64,000 nt of DNA from Lacticaseibacillus parakribbianus (GTDB taxonomy: Bacteria; Bacillota; Bacilli; Lactobacillales; Lactobacillaceae): contig NZ_JANQBA010000007.1 in NCBI RefSeq assembly GCF_025490915.1, positions 62,001-126,000 on the forward strand, written 5' to 3'. Position 1 is the stretch's first letter; the number at the start of each line of letters is the position of its first letter. Positions 28,031 through 40,500 of this stretch are shown piece after piece. The translations under genes and the position numbers were made by a program. The notes below the pieces were generated by a model that searched no databases, was not told where the DNA came from, and saw nothing but the letters and a program-made list of their open reading frames with translations.

Positions 28031-29104
28031 ATGGCTGATATGAAAAAAGCAACACTCACGCCGAAGGAATTCTTCAACAAGGTCCTGGCCGGTACCGCCA
28101 CCGGGATCATCGTGGGGCTCATCCCCAACGCCGTTTTGGCCGCGATTCTCAAGCTGTTCGGCCAAAACGCGATCGCGCTGTCCCTCACCCACGTGGTCGT
28201 CGTGTTCCAGTGTGCGACCCCGCTTCTGATCGGCGCGTTGATCGCCCTGCAGTTCGGCCTCGGCCCCTTGGACATGGCAATTGTCGCCGGTGCGGCCTAC
28301 GTCGGCGCCGGTGTCACGCAGTTCAACGGCGCGGCGATCAACCCGGCCACCAAGGCGGCCGGCATCTACGTCTCGGCCGGCACCGGTGACCTGATCAACA
28401 CCATGATCACCGCCGCACTTGCCGTCGGGCTGACGCTTTTGATCGGCAACAAGTTCGGCTCGGTCAAAATCGTGCTGTCCCCGATCGTGGTCGGCGCCGG
28501 CGCCGGCTGGATCGGCTTTCTGATTCTGCCTTACGTCGCCAAAATCACGACCTGGATTGGGAACTTGATCAACTCCTTCACGACCCTGCAGCCGATTTTG
28601 ATGTGCATCCTGATCACGTGCATGTTCGCGATGCTGATTATCACCCCAATTTCCACCGTTGCGATCGGCATGGCCATTCAGCTCAACGGCCTGTCTGCCG
28701 GCGCGGCCGCCATGGGCGTCGCCGTGACCACCGTGGTTTTAGTCATCCACTCCTGGCGGACCAATAAGTCCGGGGTCACGATTGCCGTCGGCCTGGGTGC
28801 GATGAAGCTGATGATTCCCAACCTGTTCCGCCACCCCATCATTCTGCTGCCGATTCTGACCACCGCGATCATCTCCGGCATCCCGGTGGCGCTGCTCAAC
28901 GTCCTCGGCACCCCGGCCAGCGCCGGTTTCGGGCTGGTCGGCTTGGTTGGGCCGCTGGCCTCGATTAACGCCGGGCTGAACGCGCTGATTGCGCTGCTCG
29001 TTTGGTTCGTGATTCCAATCGCGGCCGGCCTGGCCTCGCGCCTGGTTTACGAGAAGCTGCTGCACATTTACGACGAAAAAGAGGTCTTCGCCTACCTCGG
29101 CTGA
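28031..29104 (+). CDS. PTS transporter subunit EIIC-like membrane protein (PF13303 type)
   Basis: 357 aa with about ten hydrophobic segments. The ATG at 28031 follows TAGGAGG, 10 nt after the reductase stop. The sequence has the pattern of the stand-alone EIIC_2 family: FFNKVLAGTATGIIVGLIPN at the start, FNGAAINPATKAAGIYVSAG in the middle and a cytoplasmic C-terminus ending VFAYLG. No EIIA or EIIB gene is nearby, so it may work as an ordinary carrier or borrow other PTS parts. Co-transcription with the reductase suggests they share a substrate or product. Confidence 0.8.
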   Translation: MADMKKATLTPKEFFNKVLAGTATGIIVGLIPNAVLAAILKLFGQNAIALSLTHVVVVFQCATPLLIGALIALQFGLGPLDMAIVAGAAYVGAGVTQFNGAAINPATKAAGIYVSAGTGDLINTMITAALAVGLTLLIGNKFGSVKIVLSPIVVGAGAGWIGFLILPYVAKITTWIGNLINSFTTLQPILMCILITCMFAMLIITPISTVAIGMAIQLNGLSAGAAAMGVAVTTVVLVIHSWRTNKSGVTIAVGLGAMKLMIPNLFRHPIILLPILTTAIISGIPVALLNVLGTPASAGFGLVGLVGPLASINAGLNALIALLVWFVIPIAAGLASRLVYEKLLHIYDEKEVFAYLG

Positions 29105-29118
29105 CCTCACCACAACGC

Positions 29119-29167
29119 AAACAAGCCCGTGCCACCCGGAAAAAATGGGCGGCACGGGCTTGTTTTT
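29119..29167 (+). terminator. Rho-independent terminator after the EIIC gene
   Basis: AACAAGCCCGTGCC / GGCACGGGCTTGTT arms (14 bp) with a 17-nt loop, then TTTTT. Confidence 0.9.
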
Positions 29168-29722
29168 GGTCTCTGCGCGATTGCTGAGTTCGATGGACGC
29201 GCCGAAGCCACCGCGCTTACACTACGCGGTGGCCTTGGCCTGATTCTGTTAGGTTCTAACCTCGTCTTACCGATTCGTGGTACGGGTGGTACACCAGTCG
29301 TCCCTGTGGCCACACGGCTACCCCACACTGTGGGTGGCGGTCGCAGGACTGCAACGGCTGGGTGGAAGTCCTTCCCCCTGGTTTCTCCTAGGATCAGGAG
29401 TTGCACTAAAGCTCTCGAGTTTAAAGTCGCGTGGACGATACACTGCGACTTGGCATGGGTATGGTACTGGAGGCGCTTGCGCTCCGGACCGTTCCCGTGC
29501 GGTGGCTACTCCGGCGACCGTGGCTTTGAGTCGTCGCCCCGCACTAAGATAATCATCTGGGTGCATCATAACACCATACCAATTTGGCGTCAAACTTTTT
29601 GCGCCACTTTTTTTGACGAAGCCCTATCGGTTCAAAAATCGCTGATTTAAAGGCCTTTTTGACGAGCGTCCGTCGACTTGTGACAGTTTATTTTGTGTCA
29701 ACGTTTCACTCAGACAGATTTC
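29168..29722. other. Gene-free stretch before the duplicated unknown protein
   Basis: About 555 nt. Open frames exist on both strands but lack ribosome sites and show no family resemblance. Base composition is lower in GC than the surrounding genes and drops further after 29540. No RNA gene is recognised. Confidence 0.5.
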
Positions 29723-29751
29723 GTTACATTTGGCGACATCGCGCTTATACT
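29723..29751 (+). promoter_or_regulatory. Likely promoter of the duplicated unknown protein
   Basis: Good -10 TATACT (29746-29751) with a weak -35 GTTACA 17 nt upstream. Confidence 0.45.
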
Positions 29752-29778
29752 GACAGAAAAAAGAAAGCAGGTGCCGCC

Positions 29779-31320
29779 ATGCAATCGAATCACCCCAATG
29801 TGCGATTAACCGTGACGCTCCTTGGAACTTACGCTGGCATACTTTTGGACGACCGCTTTCAGACTAGTCAAGATGAGCTGCTGTCGGTTCGGATTGACGC
29901 AGTGTCGCTACTCGACAATACCAAAATTCCGTTCACACCACTAGATGGTTACCTTGAGTTCGACCCGGCCCACACCCCCCTCGGTGTTTTGTGGCGCATC
30001 GGCGACCGCTTCGAAGTATCCGGTCGGCTGCGCTTTTTTCGTGCCGCCCCCAGTGCAACTTATGTCGCTAAGATCCAACGGCTACTGCGTCAAGCCAAGG
30101 ATTCAATTGTTCAACCGACGCTGGCGTGGATCAACCTGTTGCCGACACAGCCCAGCCGCAACCGATTTCTGCGACTTCTGACGCAATTTCAAAAGGAACA
30201 ACTTAGCTTTTCTGCGTTTCAGGAACAACAAACCCTGAAGGCCCGTGTGCTCTCGGCGTCACAACGTGCGGGTCTCGCCCGGGTTCAGCAACGGCAAATT
30301 GCCATCATGCGGCCAATCTTCGAGGCGCTTGCACGGCTTGCACCCGAGCAACCACTGATTTCACACCCGCGCGACATTAAAATGATTGAGCTAAAATTCA
30401 GCCCTAAAATGGCAACTCGCGTGAATAAAGACCGGCTCGGAGACCCGACCTACCGTCACCAACTCTTTATGCAACTCGTCAATCCTGACGCTTCTCCGCA
30501 GCTGACGACGCTGCCACCAGCTAAACCACGCGCCACCCCGAAGAGCCAACCGGCTACTGCATCCAACCGCTTCATCCCGGCCCCCGCCCCGGCCAAACTG
30601 ACCATCGCCCTGCTGCAGGCTCAGACCCTGTGCATGGCCGCGCCCAACGGCCGCCTCACCCCCGTCGACACCCTGGGTGTTCGCGTCAGTGAGTTCGGCG
30701 TCCCTGAACCCACGGTGGTGACGCCGCCGCGCGGCCGCTCGCGGCGCAAAACCGCCGCAGATGGCGACAACGGCGTGTACTTTAATCCGCACCTCCCCAC
30801 GTTTTTGGTGTACGACGCGGCGCTGGCCCCGCTGCAGCTGACACCGGGCTACCAAGGCGCCCTCAGCGGCACCCTGCGGCAGGTCCGACTGGTCACACCC
30901 GCCAAGCGGCAGGCGCTTGAACGCGCCCACGCACGGGCCATTCACCACCTGCGCCGACTACTTGCGCGGTCCCTCACCGCGCCGCAGCCGGAGCTCACGC
31001 GGCTGACCGACCGGCTGGCTGCAGGCCGGCTGACGTTTTCCGGCTACCACAAGCTGCTGGCGGGGCTTTTGCCGAAGCGCGATGCGCAGCTGGCGACGCG
31101 GTTGGATGATACCTGGGCGGCCTTCACCCAAAAGTGGCTGGCGCTGACTTTCCCCGCGTGGTTCCTGGATCACGTCACCGCCCAAGACACCATTGAAGAC
31201 GGCGCGATGCTGCCGCTGCTGCGCATCGACCACGCGCAGCTGAAGGACGCCGCCTACCGCCACCGCCTGTTCGCCCAGTGGCAGCAAAACGCAGGCAAAA
31301 AGCCGCTGGACCACCAGTGA
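29779..31320 (+). CDS. Protein of unknown function with an internal tandem duplication
   Basis: 513 aa. ATG at 29779 after GCAGGTG; upstream in-frame codons lack a ribosome site. I do not recognise the family. The two halves (about 1-245 and 275-513) match in order: RLTVTLLG versus KLTIALLQ near each start, LTQFQKEQLSFSAF versus LTDRLAAGRLTFSGY in the middle, and TYRHQLFMQL versus AYRHRLFAQW at each end. A Pro/Ala/Lys-rich linker joins them. No signal peptide or membrane helix. Codon GC rises sharply from the first half to the second, which suggests the halves have different histories or that the 5' half came from elsewhere. Monocistronic. Confidence 0.75.
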   Translation: MQSNHPNVRLTVTLLGTYAGILLDDRFQTSQDELLSVRIDAVSLLDNTKIPFTPLDGYLEFDPAHTPLGVLWRIGDRFEVSGRLRFFRAAPSATYVAKIQRLLRQAKDSIVQPTLAWINLLPTQPSRNRFLRLLTQFQKEQLSFSAFQEQQTLKARVLSASQRAGLARVQQRQIAIMRPIFEALARLAPEQPLISHPRDIKMIELKFSPKMATRVNKDRLGDPTYRHQLFMQLVNPDASPQLTTLPPAKPRATPKSQPATASNRFIPAPAPAKLTIALLQAQTLCMAAPNGRLTPVDTLGVRVSEFGVPEPTVVTPPRGRSRRKTAADGDNGVYFNPHLPTFLVYDAALAPLQLTPGYQGALSGTLRQVRLVTPAKRQALERAHARAIHHLRRLLARSLTAPQPELTRLTDRLAAGRLTFSGYHKLLAGLLPKRDAQLATRLDDTWAAFTQKWLALTFPAWFLDHVTAQDTIEDGAMLPLLRIDHAQLKDAAYRHRLFAQWQQNAGKKPLDHQ

Positions 31321-31440
31321 CGACGCGATCGCACCGGCGCTTGCCTAACCGGTGCGGCCGCAGGGCACCGGTCCCTGCACCATCACCATTAATAGGCCGT
31401 CACAAGTCTGTGGCGACCCTCAAATTAATTTTTGATATAA

Positions 31441-31471
31441 CAAAAACAGGTCGCACCCTGGCGCGACCTGC
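31441..31471 (-). terminator. Rho-independent terminator after glf
   Basis: CAGGTCGCG and TGCGACCTG arms read on the minus strand, then TTTTTG. Confidence 0.85.
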
Positions 31472-31476
31472 CAACC

Positions 31477-32586
31477 CTATGCGGTCACCTGCGGCACGGC
31501 GTCCAGCGCCGCGCGGATGACCTGGTCCATGTTGTAGTAGCGATACGCCCCCAGGCGGCCGCCGAAGCGAACCGTCGGGTAAGCGGCGGCCGCAAAATCT
31601 TGGTACCGCGCCAAAAGCGCCGCGGTGGTCGGGTTGTTGACCGGGTAGTACGGCTCGGCCCCCGGCGTCCAGTCCTGCGGGTACTCGTGGGTGATCACGG
31701 TGTGGCCCGGTCGGCTGTTGGCGAGATCGAAGAATTTGTGCTCGATGATACGCGTGAAGGACGTGGCAGCGTCGGTGTAGTTGATCACCGCGTTGCCCTG
31801 GAAGTTGTCGCAAGCCAGCGTCTGGGTTTCAAAGCGCAGCGAGCGGTAGGCCAAGGCCCCGAAGCGGTAGTCGCAGAACTGATCGATGGCGCCGGTGAAG
31901 ACCACGCGGTCATAGTCGGCTAAGTAGGCCTGACGCTGCGCGAAGAAGTCGCTTTTTAGTCGCACCTCAATGTTTGGTAACGCCAGGATTTTGGCCACCA
32001 GCGCGGTGTAGCCGCCGATCGGAATGCCCTGGTACGGGTCGTTGAAGTAGTTGTTGTCGAAGGTGAACCGCACCGGCAGCCGGCGGATGATGAACGCCGG
32101 CAGGTCGCGCGGCGCCTGGCCCCACTGCTTGGCCGTGTAATCTCGCACAAGCTTCTCGTAGATGTCGGTGCCGACCAGCGAAATCGCCTGCTCCTCTAGG
32201 TTGGTCGGCGTTTTGCCGGCCAGCACGGCGCGTTGGGCCGCAATTTTCGCCTGAGCCTCCGCCGGCGTAGTCACGCCCCACATGCGGTTGAAGGTGTTCA
32301 TGTTGAACGGCAGGTTGTACAGCTCGCCCTTGTAATTGGCGATGACCTCGTTGGTGAAACGGTTGAAGTCTGAAAACCGCTTCACGTACTGCCACACCGC
32401 CGCGTCGGCCGTGTGAAAAATGTGGGCGCCGAAGCGATGCACCTGGATGCCCGCGACGTCTTCGGTGTAGATATTGCCGGCGATGTGGTCGCGCTTGTCA
32501 ATCACCGTCACCCGGTGGCCGGCCGCCGCCAGCTCCCTGGCGCTGACGGCACCGTAAAGACCGGCGCCGACGATCAAAATTTTCAT
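31477..32586 (-). CDS. glf: UDP-galactopyranose mutase
   Basis: 369 aa, the usual length; ATG at 32586 after GAGGAG. The FAD-binding motif ILIVGAGLYGAVSARELA starts the protein. Family segments HRFGAHIFHT, YNLPFNMNTFNRMWGV, AKQWGQAPRDLP and NDPYQGIPIGGYT (substrate pocket) are all visible. Converts UDP-galactopyranose to UDP-galactofuranose for exo- or capsular polysaccharide. It stands alone here, without glycosyltransferases. Confidence 0.96.
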   Translation of the reverse strand: MKILIVGAGLYGAVSARELAAAGHRVTVIDKRDHIAGNIYTEDVAGIQVHRFGAHIFHTADAAVWQYVKRFSDFNRFTNEVIANYKGELYNLPFNMNTFNRMWGVTTPAEAQAKIAAQRAVLAGKTPTNLEEQAISLVGTDIYEKLVRDYTAKQWGQAPRDLPAFIIRRLPVRFTFDNNYFNDPYQGIPIGGYTALVAKILALPNIEVRLKSDFFAQRQAYLADYDRVVFTGAIDQFCDYRFGALAYRSLRFETQTLACDNFQGNAVINYTDAATSFTRIIEHKFFDLANSRPGHTVITHEYPQDWTPGAEPYYPVNNPTTAALLARYQDFAAAAYPTVRFGGRLGAYRYYNMDQVIRAALDAVPQVTA

Positions 32587-32692
32587 ATTCCGACTCCTCG
32601 TTTCTTTCCGGCGCCGCCGCGCCGCATCCCCATCATTATAAGGGAAGCCGGCTGGCGCCGCCAGCCGTGCCGCCGGTTTCGGGGTTTTAGGG

Positions 32693-32796
32693 TTGCCGGG
32701 CTGCCGGGTTGCCGGGCTGCTGGGCTGCCGGGTTGCCGGGCTGCTGGGCTGCCGGGTTGCCGGGCTGCCGGGTTGCCGGACTGCCGGGTTTCCGGG
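32693..32796. repeat. 8-bp tandem repeat array (YTGCCGGG)
   Basis: Thirteen consecutive 8-bp units, alternating mainly CTGCCGGG and TTGCCGGG with single-base variants (CTGCTGGG twice, TTGCCGGA, TTTCCGGG). Unit length is not a multiple of three, so it is not coding. Confidence 0.92.
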
Positions 32797-32829
32797 CTTA
32801 GGCCCTTGAGCCCCGGTCTCCGGATTCAG

Positions 32830-32858
32830 GGCCGACCGCCGCGGTGGTCGGCCTTTTT
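32830..32858 (+). terminator. Strong plus-strand terminator downstream of the 8-bp array
   Basis: GGCCGACC / GGTCGGCC, 8-nt loop, then TTTTT. No plus-strand gene ends nearby, so it may end an untranslated transcript through the repeats. Confidence 0.75.
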
Positions 32859-32904
32859 CGCCGCCACCCGTCGCGACTTGTTCGGCGCCGCCCCGCGACT
32901 CGTC

Positions 32905-33063
32905 CGTTCGCCGCCCCTCACGTCACCCGCCGCCACCCTTCCGTTCGCCGCCCCTCACGTCACCCGCCGGACTCGCCCGTTCGCCTCACCCTAACGCCAC
33001 GTCACCCGCCGCGACTCGTCCGTTCGCCTCACCCTCACACCACCCGCGACTCGCCCGTTCGCC
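32905..33063. repeat. Imperfect 36-43-bp tandem repeats before glpK
   Basis: CGTTCGCC recurs at 32905, 32942, 32978, 33021 and 33056, each followed by a TCACC/GCCCC variant and, in most copies, TCACGTCACCCGCCG and CGACTCGYC. Spacing is 35-43 bp. Confidence 0.8.
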
Positions 33064-33201
33064 GCCCTTCTCATCATTCTCATCGCGGTATCATCGCCGA
33101 CCCCCTGCCCCCTAACCCGGACGCGGCGCCGGCTTCGACCGTTTTTGGCCGTGCAAAATTCAAACGTCTTCAATTTAATTATTAGAATTGTACACAACCG
33201 A

Positions 33202-33243
33202 TTTACTCGGCGAATTGAAACCGCTATCATGGGGTCGTACAAA
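33202..33243 (+). promoter_or_regulatory. glpK promoter region
   Basis: Two overlapping options: TTTACT-N16-TATCAT (33202-33229) and TTGAAA-N17-TACAAA (33215-33243). Both overlap the cre site, so CcpA binding would block either. Confidence 0.55.
33216..33229 (+). promoter_or_regulatory. cre site in the glpK promoter
   Basis: TGAAACCGCTATCA matches all 14 positions of TGWAANCGNTNNCA. Its overlap with the promoter indicates glucose repression of the glycerol operon. Confidence 0.75.
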
Positions 33244-33255
33244 TGAAATTCTTGA

Positions 33256-34776
<1,521 letters not shown>

Positions 34777-34810
34777 GCCGGTCGCCATCATTCACACAGG
34801 AGGAGATACC

Positions 34811-36644
<1,834 letters not shown>

Positions 36645-36648
<4 letters not shown>

Positions 36649-37361
36649 CGACGACGATCATGACCCAGGCGCTGGGCGAGTTCATCGGCACGTTGGTTTT
36701 GGTGCTGCTCGGCGACGGCGTCGTGGCCGGGGTGTCTCTGGCCAAGTCCAAGGCCCAAGGCGCCGGCTGGCTGGCGATCGCGCTGGGCTGGGGCCTGGCG
36801 GTGACGCTGGGGGTTTACGCGGCGGCCTTTCTCGGCCCCGCTCACCTGAACCCGGCCGTCACCCTGGCGTTCGCCGCAAGCGGCCACTTCCCTTGGGCCG
36901 GCGTGGTGCCGTTCATCGCCGCCCAGATGCTCGGGGCCTTCGTCGGCGCCGTTCTGGTGTGGCTTCAGTACTGGCCGCACTGGCAAGAGACCCACGACCA
37001 GGCGGCGATTCTCGGCACCTTTGCGACCGCCCCGGCGATTCGCAACCCGCTGGCCAACTTCTTCTCCGAGGCGCTGGGAACGCTGGTCTTGGTCTTCATG
37101 CTTTTGGCCTTCACCAAGGGCCAGTGGACCGCCGGCCTGGCCCCGCTCGGCGTCGGGGCGTTGATCACGGCGATCGGCTTCTCTTTGGGCGGCACCACCG
37201 GCTACGCGATCAACCCGGCGCGTGACCTCGGGCCCCGCCTCGCCCATGCGGTCCTGCCGATCGCCGGCAAGGGCGGCGCCGATTGGGGCTACGCCTGGAT
37301 TCCGGTGCTGGGGCCGGTGGTCGGCGGCACCTTGGGGGCCTGGCTGTTCAATCTGCTCTGA
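36645..37361 (+). CDS. glpF: Glycerol uptake facilitator (aquaglyceroporin)
   Basis: 238 aa with six helices. The ATG at 36645 overlaps the glpO stop (ATGA), with AAGGAGG inside glpO. Both pore motifs are present: HLNPAVT and AINPARDLGPR, the latter with the Asp after NPAR that marks glycerol channels. Lets glycerol diffuse in for trapping by GlpK. Confidence 0.95.
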
Positions 37362-37419
37362 GTGGCCGCTGCCGGTCCGGCTACCGACTTGAACGGACCA
37401 CTGCCGAGCCCATGTGCGG

Positions 37420-37435
37420 TGTTTCACGTGAAACC
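37420..37435. promoter_or_regulatory. parS chromosome-partition site
   Basis: TGTTTCACGTGAAACC matches 15 of 16 bases of the palindromic ParB site TGTTTCACGTGAAACA. Chromosomal parS sites cluster around oriC, which agrees with dnaB, rplI and gdpP lying 23-26 kb away. It sits in the spacer between glpF and the proteinase gene. Confidence 0.85.
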
Positions 37436-37512
37436 CCCGTGACCGGTCGCACCACGCCGCCGAACGACTGGTGTTCCCGCAAGTTGGCCCGGTTGAAACC
37501 CGCCGCGACACC

Positions 37513-37559
37513 AAAAGAAGACCTGATTCACCGTTGCGTGGTGAACCAGGTCTTCTTTG
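37513..37559. terminator. Bidirectional terminator between glpF and the proteinase
   Basis: AAAGAAGACCTG.TTCACC / GGTGAA.CAGGTCTTCTTT arms (18 bp with one mismatch), 7-nt loop, T-rich on both strands. Serves two convergent transcripts. Confidence 0.9.
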
Positions 37560-37578
37560 CGTGACTCAGTTCTTGGGC

Positions 37579-40500
37579 TTAATCCTGCTTGCGCTTGAAG
37601 CCGAACAGTCCAGCAACCGCTGCGGCTGCCGCCAGAACGACGCCCATCACGGCGACGTTCCAGGCGACCTTCTCGCCGGTCTGCGGCAGGTCGGAACCCT
37701 TGCTGCTGGTCGAGCCGGTTGCGGCTTGCGCCGTCGTGCCGGTCGCGGTGCCGGTCGTGGCAACGCCGGTGCCGTCGGCGATTGTGGTTGCGGCCGAACC
37801 GGTTGTGCTGCCAGTCGCGGTCCCACCGGCGATGGTGCTGCCGGTGCTGGTGCCGTCGCTGGTGCCGATTGCGTCGCCGTTCGGGGTGCCTGCGTCGGTC
37901 CCGGTCGTATCACCAGTCGTGGCACCGGTGGTGTCGCCGTCGTCCGTCCCGGTCGTCGTGCCAGTGGTATCACCGTCGTCGCTCCCGGTCGTGGTGCCGG
38001 TGGTATCGCCGTCATCCGTCCCGGTCGTTGCGCCGGTGGTATCACCATCGTCGCTCCCGGTCGTGGCACCGGTGGTGTCGCCGTCGTCGCTCCCGGTCGT
38101 CGTGCCGGTGGTGTCGCCGTCATCGCTCCCGGTCGTATCGCCGGTGGTATCGCCGTCGTCCGTCCCGGTCGTCGTGCCAGTGGTATCGCCGGTCGTGTCG
38201 CCGTCGCCTGCGGCCTTCAGCTGGATCACGGCCTTGGTCGGGGTGCCGGTGTGGCCGAAGTCGTCGGTGGTGCGAACCAGGACGTTTTCGGACTGATCGA
38301 TGGTGACCGGCGCGGTGTAATCCTGCCAGGTCTTGCCGTCGTCCGTGCTGTACTGCAGGTGGGTGGCCGCCTTTTCGGCTGCGGTCAGGTCCTTGTCGTA
38401 GCCGGCCGTCAGGGTCGCCTCGGTGCCGTCTGCGTTGTAGGTCACGTCTGCGGTGGCCTCTGCGGCGACGTCCTTGGCGATGTTGGTCACATCCCCTTCG
38501 ACCGCGTCGGAGGTGTTGCCGTACTGGTCGGTGGTGCGGAACTGCAGCTTGGTGTTTTGGGTGGTGGTCAGGCTGCCGTTGAGCGTGGTCCAGGTCTTGC
38601 CGCCATCGGTGCTGTACTGAACGCTGCGTTTCTCGTTGGTCGGTGCGTCGGCCAAGGCGGCGCCGGCCGTGGCGGTGATTTTGACGCTGCCATCGGTCAA
38701 GGCCGTGGTATCCGTTGTGACGGTCGGCTGGTTCAGCTTGGCGCTGTAGTAGTAGATCTTGAACGTCGTGGTGTTGCTGTTGTTCAGCTGATCGTACAGG
38801 GTGACGTTCATCGAGTTGGCGCCCTTGGTCAGCGGGTACTCGTAGGTGAAGGTCTTTTGTTCGGTGGTGTCCGTGGCGCCGGTGTTCAAAAGCGCGGAGC
38901 CCATCTGCTTGGCATCGATGATGTCGTTGTTGATCTTCAAAACGTAGCTAGCGGACATATCGTAGGTCCCGGTCAGCTTGTAGGTCGACTCGTTGGTGTA
39001 GATGTCGCCCTTGGCCTTGTTCAGCGCCACGTTCGGCGCCGTCGCGTCGATCAGGAAGTCGTAGGAACCGCTGGTGATGATCTTCTGGCTGGTGTCGCCG
39101 GCGTAATCGCCGGAGCCGTCGGTCACGTCGTCGGTGGCGATGGCCGGAATCTTCAGCTCCTGGTTCTTGGTCAGGTCGATTTTGTCGAGGGTGACGGAGA
39201 ACGCCCGGGTCTCCGGGTTGTACTCGGTGGTGTCGCCCTTGGCCTTGGCGTCGGCGATGATGTCAACGTCGTTCAGGTAGAAGTGGTCGACCGGCGCGTT
39301 CAGGCGGCCGGCAATCTTGATGGTGCCGGTGCCGTCGTCAGCCTGCGAGGCGTAGTTGGCGCCGGACGCGAGCATCAGGATCACGGCCAGGCCGCCGAAG
39401 TTGGCGGAGGTCACGACGTTTGGTGTGTCGAACTTGGCGCCGTCGGTCGGGGTGATCAGCTTCTGCGGGTCGACGGCAAAATCGGTATCGCCGTACGAGG
39501 CCACTTGCGCGGTGACCATGCTGGAGTTGCCGTCCTTGTCGGTGACCGTGATGTTCAGGCTGAACGTGCCGTAGCTGGTCGGCAGGTTGGCGTCAAAGGT
39601 GCCATCGGCCGCCATGTCGGTGGTGATGTCGGTCTTCGTCGCCGCCCCCGTCAAAGCCGTGCTCAGGCCGCTCAGGACGGAGTCGAAGGACAGGTCCGTC
39701 CCCATGCCGACGGTGTAGGTGATTTTGGCCACGTTCTCCGGGTTGGAGACCTTACCGGTGACCTCCACCTTAGTGTCGCTGGTCTCGATCTCGTCGTTGT
39801 CGAGGGTCAAAACGGACTCAGGGGTGGTCTTGTTGGTCGTTTCGATGGTGCGGATGATGTCCGTCCCGGCTTCGTCGGTCGTGAAGACCCACTTGCCGTC
39901 CGTCGGTACCGCGACGGTCTGGGCGAAGCTGCCGTCATCCGCCAGCTTGATCGCCTTGCCGTTCAGGTACAGGGACTTGCCGGTGTACTCACCGCGCAAA
40001 GCCAAGTTGTTGGCGCTGTAATCCTTGTCGGCGCCGCTGATCACCTCGCCGTTGTACAGGTCGTACAGGGAAAGCCCGGTGTCCTTGGCGGTGGCGTCGT
40101 CGGCGGCGGCCCCGGCCTGGGTGACGGTCAGGTAGTTGTCCTGCTCGCCGTAGTTGTCGGCGTTGTCGTAGACGCCCAGCTGGATGTCGTTCTTGGTGGC
40201 GGTGTTGATCGCCGCCGCCTGGGCCGCGGTCAGGTCGATGGTGACGTCTTGTTCAAGGTCGTTGGTCGGGTCGTCCAGGGTGTAGTCGACGGTGTTGATC
40301 ACGCCGTTGACCGCGACGGCCAGCTTGCCGGTCGTCGCCAGGCCGGACAGGTTATCCTTCAGCGTGGCCTTGACGGTGTAGGAGCCGTCCGAATTTTGAA
40401 CCAGGCCGTCCTTTTCGATGGTCGCCGTCGGCTTGGTCGAATCGACCTTGATCGGCAGCACGGTGACGTGCTTGCCCTTCAAGGCGTTGTCGGCCGTCGA

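Larger units (their letters stand above)
32587..33187. other. Gene-free, repeat-rich stretch between glf and glpK
   Basis: About 600 nt with no credible gene. It contains an 8-bp repeat array, a plus-strand terminator with no coding gene before it, and a second array of ~36-43-bp repeats. Confidence 0.65.

Noticed and set aside
29129-29650. 173-codon open frame after the EIIC gene
   Set aside because: It starts inside the terminator hairpin, lacks a ribosome site and has no recognisable pattern.
32693-33063. Possible CRISPR array in the glf-glpK spacer
   Set aside because: Units are contiguous 8-bp or imperfect 36-43-bp repeats without unique spacers, and no cas gene is present.
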